Source: Pseudogulbenkiania ferrooxidans 2002 (lineage in GTDB: Bacteria; Pseudomonadota; Gammaproteobacteria; Burkholderiales; Chromobacteriaceae). From it: a DNA stretch of 64,000 bases. The stretch spans positions 310,001-374,000 of the forward strand of contig NZ_ACIS01000001.1 of NCBI RefSeq assembly GCF_000174355.1. The letters are read 5' to 3'. The stretch's first letter is position 1; each line of letters opens with the position of its first letter. This document shows positions 25,745 through 33,873 of this stretch, one piece after another. Under the pieces are notes generated by a model. The model was not told the DNA's origin, made no database searches, and was given only the letters and a program-made list of their open reading frames with translations. The translations under genes were made by a program, and so were the position numbers.

Positions 25745-27127
25745 CTACAGCCAGCGCCCCGGGTTCATCAGGCCGGCGGGATCGAGCGCCTGCTTGATGG
25801 TCTTCATCAGGGCGAGCGCCACCGGGTCCTTGTAGCGCGCCAGCCAGTGCGGCTTGAGCTGGCCGATGCCGTGTTCGGCGGCCAGGGTGCCGGCGTGGCG
25901 GTAGACCAGGTCGTAGACGATCTCGTTGACGCGCGGCTCGTCGGCGAACAGCTCGGCGTTGCCGGGGCGGGTGTGGCTGACGTTGTAGTGCAGGTTGCCG
26001 TCGCCGGCGTGGCCGAAGGCGACCACGCGCACGCCGGGGAAGGCGGCCTGGAGCGCCGTGCCGGCCTCGTCGAGGAAGGCCGGGATGGCCGAGCTCGGCA
26101 CGCCGATGTCGTGCTTGATGCTGGGGCCGTCGCGCTTCTGCGTCTCGGACATCGCCTCGCGCAGCTGCCACAGCTTCTGCCGCTCCGTCTCGCTCTGCGC
26201 CACCACGCCGTCCAGCATGTCCTGACGGGCGAGCCAGGCCACCAGCCGCTCGCTCAGTTCGGCCGAGTCGCCGCTGTCGGAGAGTTCGATCAGCAGCGCC
26301 CACGGCGCGGTGAATGGCAGCTGGCCGGGGTGGTAGTGTGCCAGCAGGTTCTGGCACACCTCGGACAGGATCTCGAAGGTGGTGAGGCGGTCGCCGAAGG
26401 CGTCCTTGAGCGCGTTGAGCCAGGTGATGGCGCTGGCGGCGTCCCAGACCCCGACCAGCGCGGTGGCGTGCGCCGTGGGGCGCGCGAACAGCTTGAGCGT
26501 GGCGGCGGTGATCAGGCCGAGCTGCCCTTCGGCGCCGATGAAGAGCTGCTTCACATCCAGCCCGCTGGTGTCCTTCCGGAGTCCCGACAGCGCGTTGAGG
26601 ACCTGCCCATCCGGCAGCACCACTTCCAGCCCCAGCGTCAGCTCGCGCATGGTGCCGTAGCGCAGCACCGCGAGCCCGCCGGCGTTGGTGGAAAGGTTGC
26701 CGCCGATCTGGCAGCTGCCTTCCGAGGCCAGCGACAGCGGGAACAGCCGGTCGGCGTCGGCCGCCGCCTGCTGCACCGCCGCCAGCGTCATGCCGGCCTC
26801 GACGGTGAGGCTGTGGTTGGCGGCGTCGAGCGCGCGCACGCGGTTGAGGCGCTCCAGCGCCACCAGCAACTGGCGGCCGGAGCCGTCCGGCGTGGCGCCG
26901 CCGCAGGTAGAGGTGTTGCCGCCTTGCGGCACGATGGCGACTCGGTGTTGGCGCGCCAGCCGCACCAGGGCGGCTACCTCGGCGCTGGAGCCGGGGCGCG
27001 CCACCGCCAGCGGCCGGCCGTGGTAGCGGCCGCGCTGGTCGGTGGTGTAGCGCGTGGTGTCGGCCTCGGCGGTGAGCAGGTTGGCCGAACCGATGACGCC
27101 GGCCAGCCGGGCGAGGAAGTCGTTCAT
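25745..27127 (-). CDS. FAD-linked oxidase/dehydrogenase (D-lactate / D-2-hydroxyglutarate type)
   Basis: A 460-residue flavoprotein of the GlcD/D2HGDH group. The PP-loop FAD domain shows VPQGGNTSTCGGATPDGSG at about residues 66-84, EGSCQIGGNLSTNAGG at about 130-145 and GAEGQLGLITAA at about 190. The C-terminal oxidase domain ends with FGHAGDGNLHYNV (about 368) and AEHGIGQLK (about 413), which hold the metal and substrate. It oxidises a D-2-hydroxy acid; the exact acid is not clear. I chose the ATG at 27127, eight bases after the GST gene. Copies of the repeated word with two mismatches lie near its 5' end. Confidence 0.9.
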   Translation of the reverse strand: MNDFLARLAGVIGSANLLTAEADTTRYTTDQRGRYHGRPLAVARPGSSAEVAALVRLARQHRVAIVPQGGNTSTCGGATPDGSGRQLLVALERLNRVRALDAANHSLTVEAGMTLAAVQQAAADADRLFPLSLASEGSCQIGGNLSTNAGGLAVLRYGTMRELTLGLEVVLPDGQVLNALSGLRKDTSGLDVKQLFIGAEGQLGLITAATLKLFARPTAHATALVGVWDAASAITWLNALKDAFGDRLTTFEILSEVCQNLLAHYHPGQLPFTAPWALLIELSDSGDSAELSERLVAWLARQDMLDGVVAQSETERQKLWQLREAMSETQKRDGPSIKHDIGVPSSAIPAFLDEAGTALQAAFPGVRVVAFGHAGDGNLHYNVSHTRPGNAELFADEPRVNEIVYDLVYRHAGTLAAEHGIGQLKPHWLARYKDPVALALMKTIKQALDPAGLMNPGRWL

Positions 27128-27135
27128 GGCGGATC

Positions 27136-27759
27136 TCAGTCGGGGATGTCCGGCGCCATCAGTTGGTCCGGATGCTGCCAGCCGGGCAGCGCGGCGAGGC
27201 GCTCGAGCCAGGCGGCGACGTGCGGCCAATCGCGGACGCTGAGCCCGGCCTCGTCCAGCCACCACAGGTAGGCGCTGGCGCTGAGGTCGGCGATGGTGAC
27301 GCCGCTCTCCAGCAGGAAAGGCTGCTGGGCGAGCTGGGCGTCCAGTACCGCGAGATCGGCGCAGGCGCGCAGTTCCAGCCAGGCTTCCACCTCGGCCGGG
27401 ACGCTGGCGAAGCGGCGGTAATAGCGCAGGTTGGGTACCGACAGGCCGATGCGGTTGGCTTCCCAGCCCAGCCATTCGCGGATGCCCTGGCGCTCGCCGG
27501 GGCGACCGGCCAGCACGCCCTCGCTCTCGGCCAGCCATTGCAGGATGGCGTTGGATTGCACCATGGGCACGCCGTCCACCACCAGCGCCGGCACCTCGTC
27601 CCAGCGGCTGGCGGCGCGGAAGTCGTCCGGGCGCTCGGCGCGCGGCGCGGCCAGATCGACGTGGCGGTATTCGTGCGAGACGTCGCCCAGCATCAGTGCC
27701 AGGCGGACTTTGTAGCTATGGCCGGAAAAGCGGTTGCCGTACAGGGTAAGGGTGCTCAT
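27136..27759 (-). CDS. Glutathione S-transferase family protein
   Basis: A 207-residue GST with a thioredoxin-fold N-terminal domain (TLYGNRFSGHSYKVRLAL; the VPALVVDG cis-Pro region near residue 55; the MVQSNAILQWL glutathione-binding SNA motif near 66) and an all-helical C-terminal domain. The likely catalytic residue is Ser12 or Ser15. It is eight bases upstream of the FAD-linked oxidase gene, so the two are probably co-transcribed. The substrate is unknown. Confidence 0.9.
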   Translation of the reverse strand: MSTLTLYGNRFSGHSYKVRLALMLGDVSHEYRHVDLAAPRAERPDDFRAASRWDEVPALVVDGVPMVQSNAILQWLAESEGVLAGRPGERQGIREWLGWEANRIGLSVPNLRYYRRFASVPAEVEAWLELRACADLAVLDAQLAQQPFLLESGVTIADLSASAYLWWLDEAGLSVRDWPHVAAWLERLAALPGWQHPDQLMAPDIPD

Positions 27760-27825
27760 CGGGGTCCGTTCGAAAGGGCGGCGGGGTGTGCGCCGCGCTG
27801 TGGGTGGATGACGTGCCCGCCGGCG

Positions 27826-29181
27826 TCACTTCTGCCAGTAGGTCTTGACGTTGACGAACTCGTAGAGGCCGAATTCCGACAGCTCGCGGCCGTAGCCGGA
27901 GGCCTTGACGCCGCCGAAGGGCAGGCGCAGGTCGGAGCTGGTGTGGCGGTTGAGGTAGACGCTGCCGGCCTCGATGTCGCGCGCCAGCGCCCAGCCGCGC
28001 GCGGTGTCGGCGGTGTAGATCGAGGCGCCGAGGCCGAAGGGGGTGTCGTTGGCCAGGCGGATGGCGTCGGCCTCGTCGCGCGCGCGCAGGATGCTGGCCA
28101 CCGGGCCGAACACTTCCTCGTGGTAGACGCGGCAGGCCGGGTTGACGTGGTCGAGCACGGTGGCCGGGTAGTAGAAGCCGGCGCCGTGCGGCATCTGGCC
28201 GCCGCGGAGCAGGGTGGCGCCGTTGGCGGTGGCGTCCAGCACCTGGGCGTGCAGCGCCTCGCGCAGGTCGGCGCGCGTCAGCGGCGCCAACGTGGTGGCC
28301 CGATGGCGCGGGTCGCCGGGGATCAGGCGGCCGGCTTCGGCGAGGAAGGCGTCGACGAAGGCGTCGGCGATCTCGGGCACCACGATCATGCGCTTGGCGG
28401 CGTTGCAGCTCTGGCCGGCGTCGCGGAAGCGCGAGTGGCAGGCTTCGCGCGCCGCGGTCTCGATGTCGGCGTCGGCCAGCACGATGAACGGGTTGCTGCC
28501 GCCCAGCTCCAGCACGGTCTTCTTGAGGTGGCGCCCGGCCAGGCTGGCGATGACGCGGCCGGTATTGGTGGACCCGGTGAACGCCACCGCGTCGGCGGCC
28601 TTGATCGCGTCCTCGACCTGGTCGTGCTCGATCCAGGCCGCGTCCAGCACCGCGAGGTTGGCCGAAGCGACGATGTCGAGCAGCTTCTGCGTGCTCTGCG
28701 GTACCGACGGCGCCGGCTTCACCAGGCAGGCGTTGCCGGCCATCAGCGCCGGCACGGCGAAGCGCAGCACCTGCCAGATCGGGTAGTTCCACGGCATCAC
28801 CGCCAGCACCAGGCCCAAGGGCTCGAACGCCACGCCGCTGTGGCTGGCCTGGGTGGGAATGGTCTTGGCGGCCAACAGCCCCGGCGCCAGCTCGGCGTAG
28901 TAGCGGATCAGCTGCACCGATTTGTCGATTTCGGCCAGGCACTCGGCGGTGAGCTTGCCGACTTCCAGCGTCACCAGGTCGGCCAGCGCCACGCGCTCGG
29001 CGGTGAGAGCGTCGGCCAGCTTCAGCAGCCGTTCGGCGCGCTGGGCCACGCTGAGGCGCGCCCAGGGGTGCTGCGCGCGCTTGAGCCGGGCGACGGCGTC
29101 GGCGAGTTTGTCTTCGGGCCAGGCGGGACGGGTGAACACCACCTCGCCGTTGGCGGGGTTGCAACTGGTAAAGGCTGTCAT
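27826..29181 (-). CDS. NAD(P)-dependent aldehyde dehydrogenase, succinate-semialdehyde type
   Basis: A 451-residue ALDH. Key residues are visible: PWNYPIWQ at about 130, FTGSTNTGR (cofactor fold) at about 203, ELGGSNPFIVL with the catalytic Glu at about 226, and GQSCNAAKR with the catalytic Cys at about 262. The ELGGSNPF form and overall length match the YneI/Sad group of succinate-semialdehyde dehydrogenases. The substrate is inferred. A copy of the 14-bp word lies within the gene. Confidence 0.9.
   Translation of the reverse strand: MTAFTSCNPANGEVVFTRPAWPEDKLADAVARLKRAQHPWARLSVAQRAERLLKLADALTAERVALADLVTLEVGKLTAECLAEIDKSVQLIRYYAELAPGLLAAKTIPTQASHSGVAFEPLGLVLAVMPWNYPIWQVLRFAVPALMAGNACLVKPAPSVPQSTQKLLDIVASANLAVLDAAWIEHDQVEDAIKAADAVAFTGSTNTGRVIASLAGRHLKKTVLELGGSNPFIVLADADIETAAREACHSRFRDAGQSCNAAKRMIVVPEIADAFVDAFLAEAGRLIPGDPRHRATTLAPLTRADLREALHAQVLDATANGATLLRGGQMPHGAGFYYPATVLDHVNPACRVYHEEVFGPVASILRARDEADAIRLANDTPFGLGASIYTADTARGWALARDIEAGSVYLNRHTSSDLRLPFGGVKASGYGRELSEFGLYEFVNVKTYWQK
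28655..28668 (+). repeat. Copy 5 of the AGGTTGGCCGAAGC word
   Basis: Exact copy in plus orientation within the aldehyde dehydrogenase gene, encoding part of VASANLAVL on the minus strand. Confidence 0.85.
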
Positions 29182-29221
29182 GGCAGGGCAGAAAACGCGA
29201 TAGTGAACATCACTGTAACAA

Positions 29222-29251
29222 AAAGCCCCGGCCGAGGGCAGCCGGGGCTTT
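29222..29251 (-). terminator. Terminator downstream of the nitronate-monooxygenase-like gene
   Basis: Eleven-bp stem AAAGCCCCGGC/GCCGGGGCTTT with an eight-base loop; AAAAA before it gives the T run for leftward transcripts. It is upstream of the aldehyde dehydrogenase start and isolates the two genes. Confidence 0.75.
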
Positions 29252-29274
29252 GGTCGCAGGCGACGCGGACGTTC

Positions 29275-29478
29275 AGAACCTGGCCATGATCTTGCTGCGC
29301 GATCCCTGATCGGGACTCATGCGCTCTGCGTGCGAATCTATCGCTGAGCCAATCGAAGATTGGCACGCAGGGATTCGCTCAGCGATCGGGAATCCTCATG
29401 GACTCCATGTCCATTCCGGTTCCTGTGCTGCTCTTCATCCCGCTGAGGGCCGCTCGCGACAGATCCTGAACAGGTTCT
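29275..29478. repeat. Intergenic nested-palindrome element, copy B
   Basis: Starts AGAACCTGG and ends CAGGTTCT, which are inverted. It is the longest copy (204 bp): its middle carries extra palindromes (CGCTGAG and CTCAGCG arms) plus the family core GGAATCCTCATGGACT and TGTCCATTCCGG. It ends at the stop codon of the nitronate-monooxygenase-like gene. Confidence 0.8.
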
Positions 29479-30650
29479 CAGGCCGGCGCCAGACCGGCCG
29501 GCTTCTCGCCGTGCAGGAAGTAATGGATGGTCTCCTGCACGCTCTTGATGGCGTCGCCGAACGGCAGCGGCTCGGCGCCGCGGAAGAACAGCCCCTTGCT
29601 CACCTCGCCGCGGAAGGCGGCGGCCAGCTTGAGGTCGATGCAGAACTGCCCGACCTTGGTGAGCCCGTCGCGCAGGCCGCACACCGACAGGCAGTTGAGC
29701 GCCTGGGTGCAGCGGCGCGGGTCGGCCTTGGCGTTGGCCTGCAACTTGTCGAGGCGCTTGAGGTAGCTCTTCAGCCACGGCGTCAGCACCCCGCGCGCCG
29801 GCAGCCCGGCCACGCTGACGAATTCGACGATGTCCTCGGCGCGGGCGCCGGCCAGGGTCTGCTTGAACTGCGGGTGGGCGTCGCCTTCCGCGGTCACGGC
29901 GAAGGCGGTGCCGATCTGCACCGCCGCCGCGCCGTAGTCGTTGAGGTAGGTCTGCACCTTCTCGTGGCTGTTGACGCCGCCGGCGACGATGAGCGGAATC
30001 TGCTCGCGCTCGAGTCCCAGCGACTGGAACAGCGCGAAGGTCTCGTCCAGCACGCGTTTGAAGTCGAACTTGGCATCCCCGATGTCGTCGAGGCGCGCCG
30101 CGCCGAGGTGGCCGCCGGCATGTTTGGGATGTTCGATGACGATGGCGTCGGGCAGGCGGTTCTTCTTCATCCAGCGCTTGAGCACGATGCCGATGCCGCG
30201 TGCCTCGGACAGGATCGGGATCAGCGCCACATCCGGATGCGCGGCGGTCATCTCCGGCAGATCGAGCGGCAGGCCGGCGCCCATCACCACCGCGTGCGCA
30301 CCCGACTCGCAAGCCTGGCGCACGTAGTCGGCGTGGGCATCGACCGCCTTCATCACGTTGACGGCGACCAGGCCCTGGCCGTCGGCGTTGGCCAGCGCGC
30401 CCTTCACCTCGCGGTCGAGCGCGATCAGGTTGAGGCGGTTGAGTTCATCGGCGCCGCCGGCGCGTTCGCTCTGTGCCATCAGGTCGGGGTGCAGGTGGCG
30501 CAGGTCAACGCTGGCGATGGTGCCGACGCCGCCGGCACGGGCCACGGCGCCGGCCAGGCTCTTGGCGGACACGCCGACACCCATGCCGCCCTGCACGATG
30601 GGCAGGAGGCTACGGCCGCGGATCACGAGGGGGGAAAACGGGTGGGTCAT
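29478..30650 (-). CDS. Nitronate monooxygenase-like FMN protein with a C-terminal cysteine cluster
   Basis: A 390-residue TIM-barrel flavoprotein of the NMO/2-nitropropane dioxygenase family. It opens with VQGGMGVGVSAKSLAGAVAR; the phosphate-binding loops show IVAGGVNSHEKV (about 225) and AVQIGTAFAVT (about 245). Unlike classical NMO it has a cysteine group at about residues 315-345, spaced C-x5-C-x3-C-x12-C, which could bind an iron-sulfur cluster. An FNR-type promoter precedes it, which suits an anaerobic role better than an O2-using one. The true substrate is unknown. Confidence 0.82.
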   Translation of the reverse strand: MTHPFSPLVIRGRSLLPIVQGGMGVGVSAKSLAGAVARAGGVGTIASVDLRHLHPDLMAQSERAGGADELNRLNLIALDREVKGALANADGQGLVAVNVMKAVDAHADYVRQACESGAHAVVMGAGLPLDLPEMTAAHPDVALIPILSEARGIGIVLKRWMKKNRLPDAIVIEHPKHAGGHLGAARLDDIGDAKFDFKRVLDETFALFQSLGLEREQIPLIVAGGVNSHEKVQTYLNDYGAAAVQIGTAFAVTAEGDAHPQFKQTLAGARAEDIVEFVSVAGLPARGVLTPWLKSYLKRLDKLQANAKADPRRCTQALNCLSVCGLRDGLTKVGQFCIDLKLAAAFRGEVSKGLFFRGAEPLPFGDAIKSVQETIHYFLHGEKPAGLAPA

Positions 30651-30684
30651 GGTGGGTGGGTTCTGGCTGGGGGGAAAGGCTCAC

Positions 30685-30725
30685 ATTGTAGGGAGGCGGG
30701 GTGGCGGGGCTTTGATCGCAGTCAA
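30685..30725 (-). promoter_or_regulatory. FNR/ANR-type promoter of the nitronate-monooxygenase-like gene
   Basis: TTGATCGCAGTCAA at 30712-30725 has one perfect FNR half-site and one with a single change. On the minus strand the -10 TACAAT (30685-30690) is centred 31 bp downstream of the box centre, and the ATG is about 35 bases further. Confidence 0.75.
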
Positions 30726-30758
30726 GGAAGACCCGGCCCCGCCGTGTTCTCCCCGTTT

Positions 30759-31451
30759 TCAATGCTGGCGGAAGGTGAAATCGGCAAAGCGTAGCGCGAT
30801 GTCATGGTGATTGCCAGGCCAGCCGGCGGGCCACGGCGTCGGCAGCGGGGCGGGCGGGCGGATCGCCTGCCAGCGGTAGTGGCGCACGCCGTGCGTCGCC
30901 AGCTCGTCCGCCAGCCGTGCCAGCACCGTTTCATCGTGCCAGTGCGGGTGGATCGAGGTGCGGCACTCGTAGGCGACGCCGCTCGCCAGCAGCAGCTCGA
31001 GGCTGCGGCGCGCGGCGCGGCCGCTGCCGGGCACGCCGGTGAGTGCGTCGTAGCCGGCCCACTCCGTTTTCACGTCGAAACCGACCCAGTCAAGCAGCGG
31101 CAGCGCTTCGGCCAACCTGGCCGGGTACGCACCGCCGCTGTGCAGCCCGGTAGCGAAGCCGAGTGCGCGCACCTCGGCCAGCAGCGCCGGCAGCGCCGCC
31201 TCGGCCAGCGGCTCGCCGCCCGAGAACACCACGCCGTCGAGCAGGCCGCGGCGGCTCGCCAGCCACTCGCGCAGCGCCGGCCAGTCGGTCTTGCCGTCGC
31301 GGCGCCGCCATAGCTGCGGGTTGTGGCAATAGCCGCAGCGCCAGGGGCAGCCGGCGAGGAACACCACCGCCGTGAGCTTGCCCGGCCAGTCGCAGGACGA
31401 GAACGGCTCCAGTCCGCCGATGCGCGCCGCCTCAGCCGGCTTCACGCTCAT
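30759..31451 (-). CDS. nrdG: NrdG, activating enzyme of anaerobic ribonucleotide reductase
   Basis: A 230-residue radical-SAM protein that uses a [4Fe-4S] cluster and S-adenosylmethionine to make the glycyl radical of the class III reductase. The cluster motif is CPWRCGYCHNPQ (C-x3-C-x2-C) at about residues 35-46, and the SAM-binding FSGGEPL follows at about 76-82. It overlaps the small glycyl-radical gene upstream by 20 bases, so the two are translated together. A copy of the 14-bp word lies inside the gene. Confidence 0.93.
   Translation of the reverse strand: MSVKPAEAARIGGLEPFSSCDWPGKLTAVVFLAGCPWRCGYCHNPQLWRRRDGKTDWPALREWLASRRGLLDGVVFSGGEPLAEAALPALLAEVRALGFATGLHSGGAYPARLAEALPLLDWVGFDVKTEWAGYDALTGVPGSGRAARRSLELLLASGVAYECRTSIHPHWHDETVLARLADELATHGVRHYRWQAIRPPAPLPTPWPAGWPGNHHDIALRFADFTFRQH
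31105..31118 (-). repeat. Copy 6 of the AGGTTGGCCGAAGC word
   Basis: Exact copy in minus orientation within nrdG, where it encodes part of RLAEALPLL. Confidence 0.85.
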
Positions 31452-31608
31452 CGAAGTGCAGGCGTTCGTTGAACTCGCCCTGTTTGCCGATGTTGAACGC
31501 CGCCACCGGACGGTGGTAGCCCATCACGCGGGTCCACACCTCGCAACGGGTGCGTTCGCTGTTGTCCAGCACGGTGTCGAGATGGCGTTGTTCGGACATA
31601 TTGCTCAT
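31432..31608 (-). CDS. Stand-alone glycyl-radical domain of anaerobic ribonucleotide reductase
   Basis: A 58-residue protein that I translated directly. It begins MSNMSEQRHLDTVLDN, and its centre reads RTRCEVWTRVMGYHRPVAAF. RVMGY is the glycyl-radical motif of class III reductases (RVCGY in E. coli NrdD), which puts the radical on Gly30. This is the segment that normally forms the C-terminus of NrdD, right after its zinc site. Here it has its own ATG at 31608, with AAAGG seven bases upstream, 55 bases after the stop of the large NrdD gene, and it overlaps nrdG by 20 bases. It probably works in trans with the large subunit, much as YfiD does for pyruvate formate-lyase. Confidence 0.85.
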   Translation of the reverse strand: MSNMSEQRHLDTVLDNSERTRCEVWTRVMGYHRPVAAFNIGKQGEFNERLHFDEREAG

Positions 31609-31633
31609 GGAGTTGCCTTTCTAAAAGAGTCAA

Positions 31634-31648
31634 AAGGTTGGCCGAAGC
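31634..31648 (+). repeat. Copy 7 of the AGGTTGGCCGAAGC word
   Basis: Exact AAGGTTGGCCGAAGC in plus orientation in the 55-base gap between the large and small nrdD genes. Confidence 0.85.
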
Positions 31649-31663
31649 CGGGGGCATGGTGCT

Positions 31664-33397
31664 TTAACCCTGCCTGCGCCGCTTCTCCGCCAGCAGCTCC
31701 GCGTCGCAGCGCGGGCAGAACTCGTGGTGGCCCGACAGGTAGCCGTGCTTCGGGCAGATCGAGAAGGTCGGCGTGATGGTGATGTAGGGCAGGCGGAACC
31801 CCGCCAGCGCCCGTTTCACCAATTGGCGGCAGGCCTCCGGGCTCGACACCGCCTCGCTCATGTAGAGGTGCAGCACGGTGCCGCCGGTGTACTTGCGCTG
31901 CAGCGCCTCCTGGCGCGTCAGCGCTTCGAACGGGTCGTCGGTGAAGCCCACCGGCAGCTGGCTGGAGTTGGTGTAGTAGGGCTGCTCGGCCGTGCCGGCC
32001 TGCAGGATGTCGGCAAAGCGTTTGCGGTCTTCCTTGGCGAAGCGGTAGGTGGTGCCTTCCGCCGGCGTCGCCTCCAGGTTGTAGAGATGGCCGGTCTGTT
32101 CCTGGAACGCCAGCATCTGCTCGCGGATGTGGTCGAGGTAGCGGCAGGCGAAATCGTGTCCCCAGCCGCTGGTGATGTCGTCACTGTCGGCGGTGAAGTT
32201 GCGGATCATCTCGTTGATGCCGTTCACCCCCACTGTGCTGAAGTGGTTGCGCAGCGAGCCCAGGAAGCGCTTGGTGTAGGGATAGAGCCCCTCGTCGATC
32301 AGGCCCTGCACCACGCGGCGCTTCTCCTCCAGCGTGTCGCGCGCCAGCGCCATCAGGCGGTCGGTTTCCGCCAGCAGGCCGGGCAGGTCGCCCTTGAAAC
32401 GGTAGCCCAGGCGCGCGCAGTTGAGCGTCACCACGCCCACCGAGCCGGTCTGCTCGGCGCTGCCGAACAGGCCGTTGCCGCGCTTCAACAGTTCGCGCAG
32501 GTCGAGCTGCAGGCGGCAGCACATGCTGCGCACCATGTGCGGCTCGAGGTCGGAGTTCACGAAGTTCTGGAAGTAGGGCAGGCCGTACTTGGCGGTCATC
32601 GCGAACAACAGATCGGTGTTCTCGCCGTACCAGTCGAAATCCTTGGTGATGTTGTAGGTCGGGATCGGGAAGGTGAACACCCGCCCCTTGGCGTCGCCCT
32701 CCAGCATCACCTCGATGTAGGCGCGGTTGATCAGCGCCATCTCGCGCGCGCAGTCGCCGTAGGTGAACGGCATCTCTTCGCCACCGATCAGCGGGATCTG
32801 CTCGCGCAGGTCTTCCGGGCACAGCCAGTCGAAGGTGAGGTTGGTGAACGGCGTCTGCGTGCCCCAGCGGCTCGGCACGTTGAGGTTGTAGATCAGCTCC
32901 TGGATGCACTGCTTGACCTGCTCGTAGGAGAGCCCGTCCTTTTTCACGAACGGTGCCAGGTAGGTGTCGAAGGAACTGAACGCCTGCGCGCCGGCCCACT
33001 CGTTCTGCAGCGTGCCGAGGAAATTGACGATCTGGCCGCAGGCCGACGACAGGTGGCGCGGCGGCTGCGATTCCACCTTGCCCGGCACGCCGTTGAAACC
33101 CATCTGCAGCAAGGTGCGCAGCGACCAGCCGGCGCAGTAGCCGGAGAGCATGTCCAGATCGTGGATGTGGAAGTCGCCCTCGCGGTGCGCGCGGGCGGCC
33201 TCGGCGCTGAATACCTTGGCGAGCCAGTAGTTGGCGGTCACCTTGCCGGCCACGTTGAGAATCAGCCCGCCCAAGCTATAGCCCTGGTTGGCGTTGGCTT
33301 GCACGCGCCAGTCGGCGCGGCTCAGGTATTCGTCGATGGCGGCGACGGCGTCGACCGGGGCGACAGGGTGGTCAGAAAGGCGGGCTGCTTCAGTCAT
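31664..33397 (-). CDS. nrdD: Anaerobic ribonucleoside-triphosphate reductase NrdD, large part without glycyl-radical domain
   Basis: A 577-residue class III reductase that makes dNTPs without oxygen. The ten-stranded barrel is present, with the conserved thiyl-radical Cys region RSMCCRLQLDL near residue 290 and GTQTPFTNLTF near 190. The C-terminal zinc site is ICPKHGYLSGHHEFCPRC (C-x2-H ... C-x2-C). The protein stops 11 residues after this site, before the RVxGY glycyl-radical motif, which sits on the next gene. It is therefore inactive alone and needs the 58-residue partner plus NrdG. An FNR-type box lies about 80 bases upstream. Confidence 0.93.
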   Translation of the reverse strand: MTEAARLSDHPVAPVDAVAAIDEYLSRADWRVQANANQGYSLGGLILNVAGKVTANYWLAKVFSAEAARAHREGDFHIHDLDMLSGYCAGWSLRTLLQMGFNGVPGKVESQPPRHLSSACGQIVNFLGTLQNEWAGAQAFSSFDTYLAPFVKKDGLSYEQVKQCIQELIYNLNVPSRWGTQTPFTNLTFDWLCPEDLREQIPLIGGEEMPFTYGDCAREMALINRAYIEVMLEGDAKGRVFTFPIPTYNITKDFDWYGENTDLLFAMTAKYGLPYFQNFVNSDLEPHMVRSMCCRLQLDLRELLKRGNGLFGSAEQTGSVGVVTLNCARLGYRFKGDLPGLLAETDRLMALARDTLEEKRRVVQGLIDEGLYPYTKRFLGSLRNHFSTVGVNGINEMIRNFTADSDDITSGWGHDFACRYLDHIREQMLAFQEQTGHLYNLEATPAEGTTYRFAKEDRKRFADILQAGTAEQPYYTNSSQLPVGFTDDPFEALTRQEALQRKYTGGTVLHLYMSEAVSSPEACRQLVKRALAGFRLPYITITPTFSICPKHGYLSGHHEFCPRCDAELLAEKRRRQG

Positions 33398-33477
33398 GGC
33401 TCAACATATGGTGTTTGTTTCGTTGAGGTGCACTATAAATGGTGGAATGACGCTCGGGTGCGCGATGCGGGAATCCC

Positions 33478-33491
33478 TTGACGTGGATCAA
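33478..33491 (-). promoter_or_regulatory. FNR/ANR-type box upstream of nrdD
   Basis: TTGACGTGGATCAA differs by one base from TTGAT-N4-ATCAA. Its centre is 87 bases before the nrdD start. A TATAGT-like -10 lies on the minus strand at about 33432-33437, further than the usual 32 bp, so the promoter geometry is less certain than for the other FNR-type sites. Confidence 0.7.
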
Positions 33492-33526
33492 GCGGTAAAC
33501 CGCATCATGTTGTGTCGATGAAATGA

Positions 33527-33552
33527 AAAAGGCACAGCATGCTGTGCCTTTT
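33527..33552. terminator. Perfect palindromic bidirectional terminator
   Basis: AAAAGGCACAGC is followed at once by its mirror GCTGTGCCTTTT around AT, a 26-base perfect palindrome with A and T runs on both sides. It probably ends leftward transcripts from the DUF411 gene and shields the nrdD promoter. Confidence 0.85.
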
Positions 33553-33699
33553 GGGGTGTGACCGGTAGGGCGGGTGGGGCGGAGCGCAAGCCATCGCCGC
33601 CGAGGCGAATCGATGGGGTCCGGCATTGACTGCACAAGGTCGCGCAGCGTTGCGAAGGAAGAATACCTTCACCCATCCGACAGCCAGGAAATGTGGAGT

Positions 33700-33864
33700 A
33701 GACCCATTTTAGTAGGCGAGCGAGCCAAAGCCGGTTGAGTGCCGCCAGCGCACAGGACGCGGAATGGACATGTAGTCCATGAGGATTCCGTATCGCTGAG
33801 CGAATCTCTGAGGGAGATTCGCACGCAGTACTGCCGGCACTCTTAAGGCGTAGCCGCCTAATGA
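33700..33864. repeat. Intergenic nested-palindrome element, copy C (reverse orientation)
   Basis: Contains the family core on the opposite strand (GGAATCCTCATGGACT, TGTCCATTCCGC) and the arms TAGTAGGCGAGCGAGCC and GCCTAATG. Inner arms TTGAGTGCCGCCAGCG and CTGCCGGCACTCTTAA pair imperfectly. It fills most of the 476-base gap between nrdD and the DUF411 gene, apart from the FNR-type box and terminator. Confidence 0.8.
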
Positions 33865-33873
33865 AACGGGGCT

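Noticed and set aside
25745-27538. A 597-codon version of the FAD-linked oxidase
   Set aside because: Codons above 27127 are the GST gene in another frame; the ATG at 27127 matches the family start.
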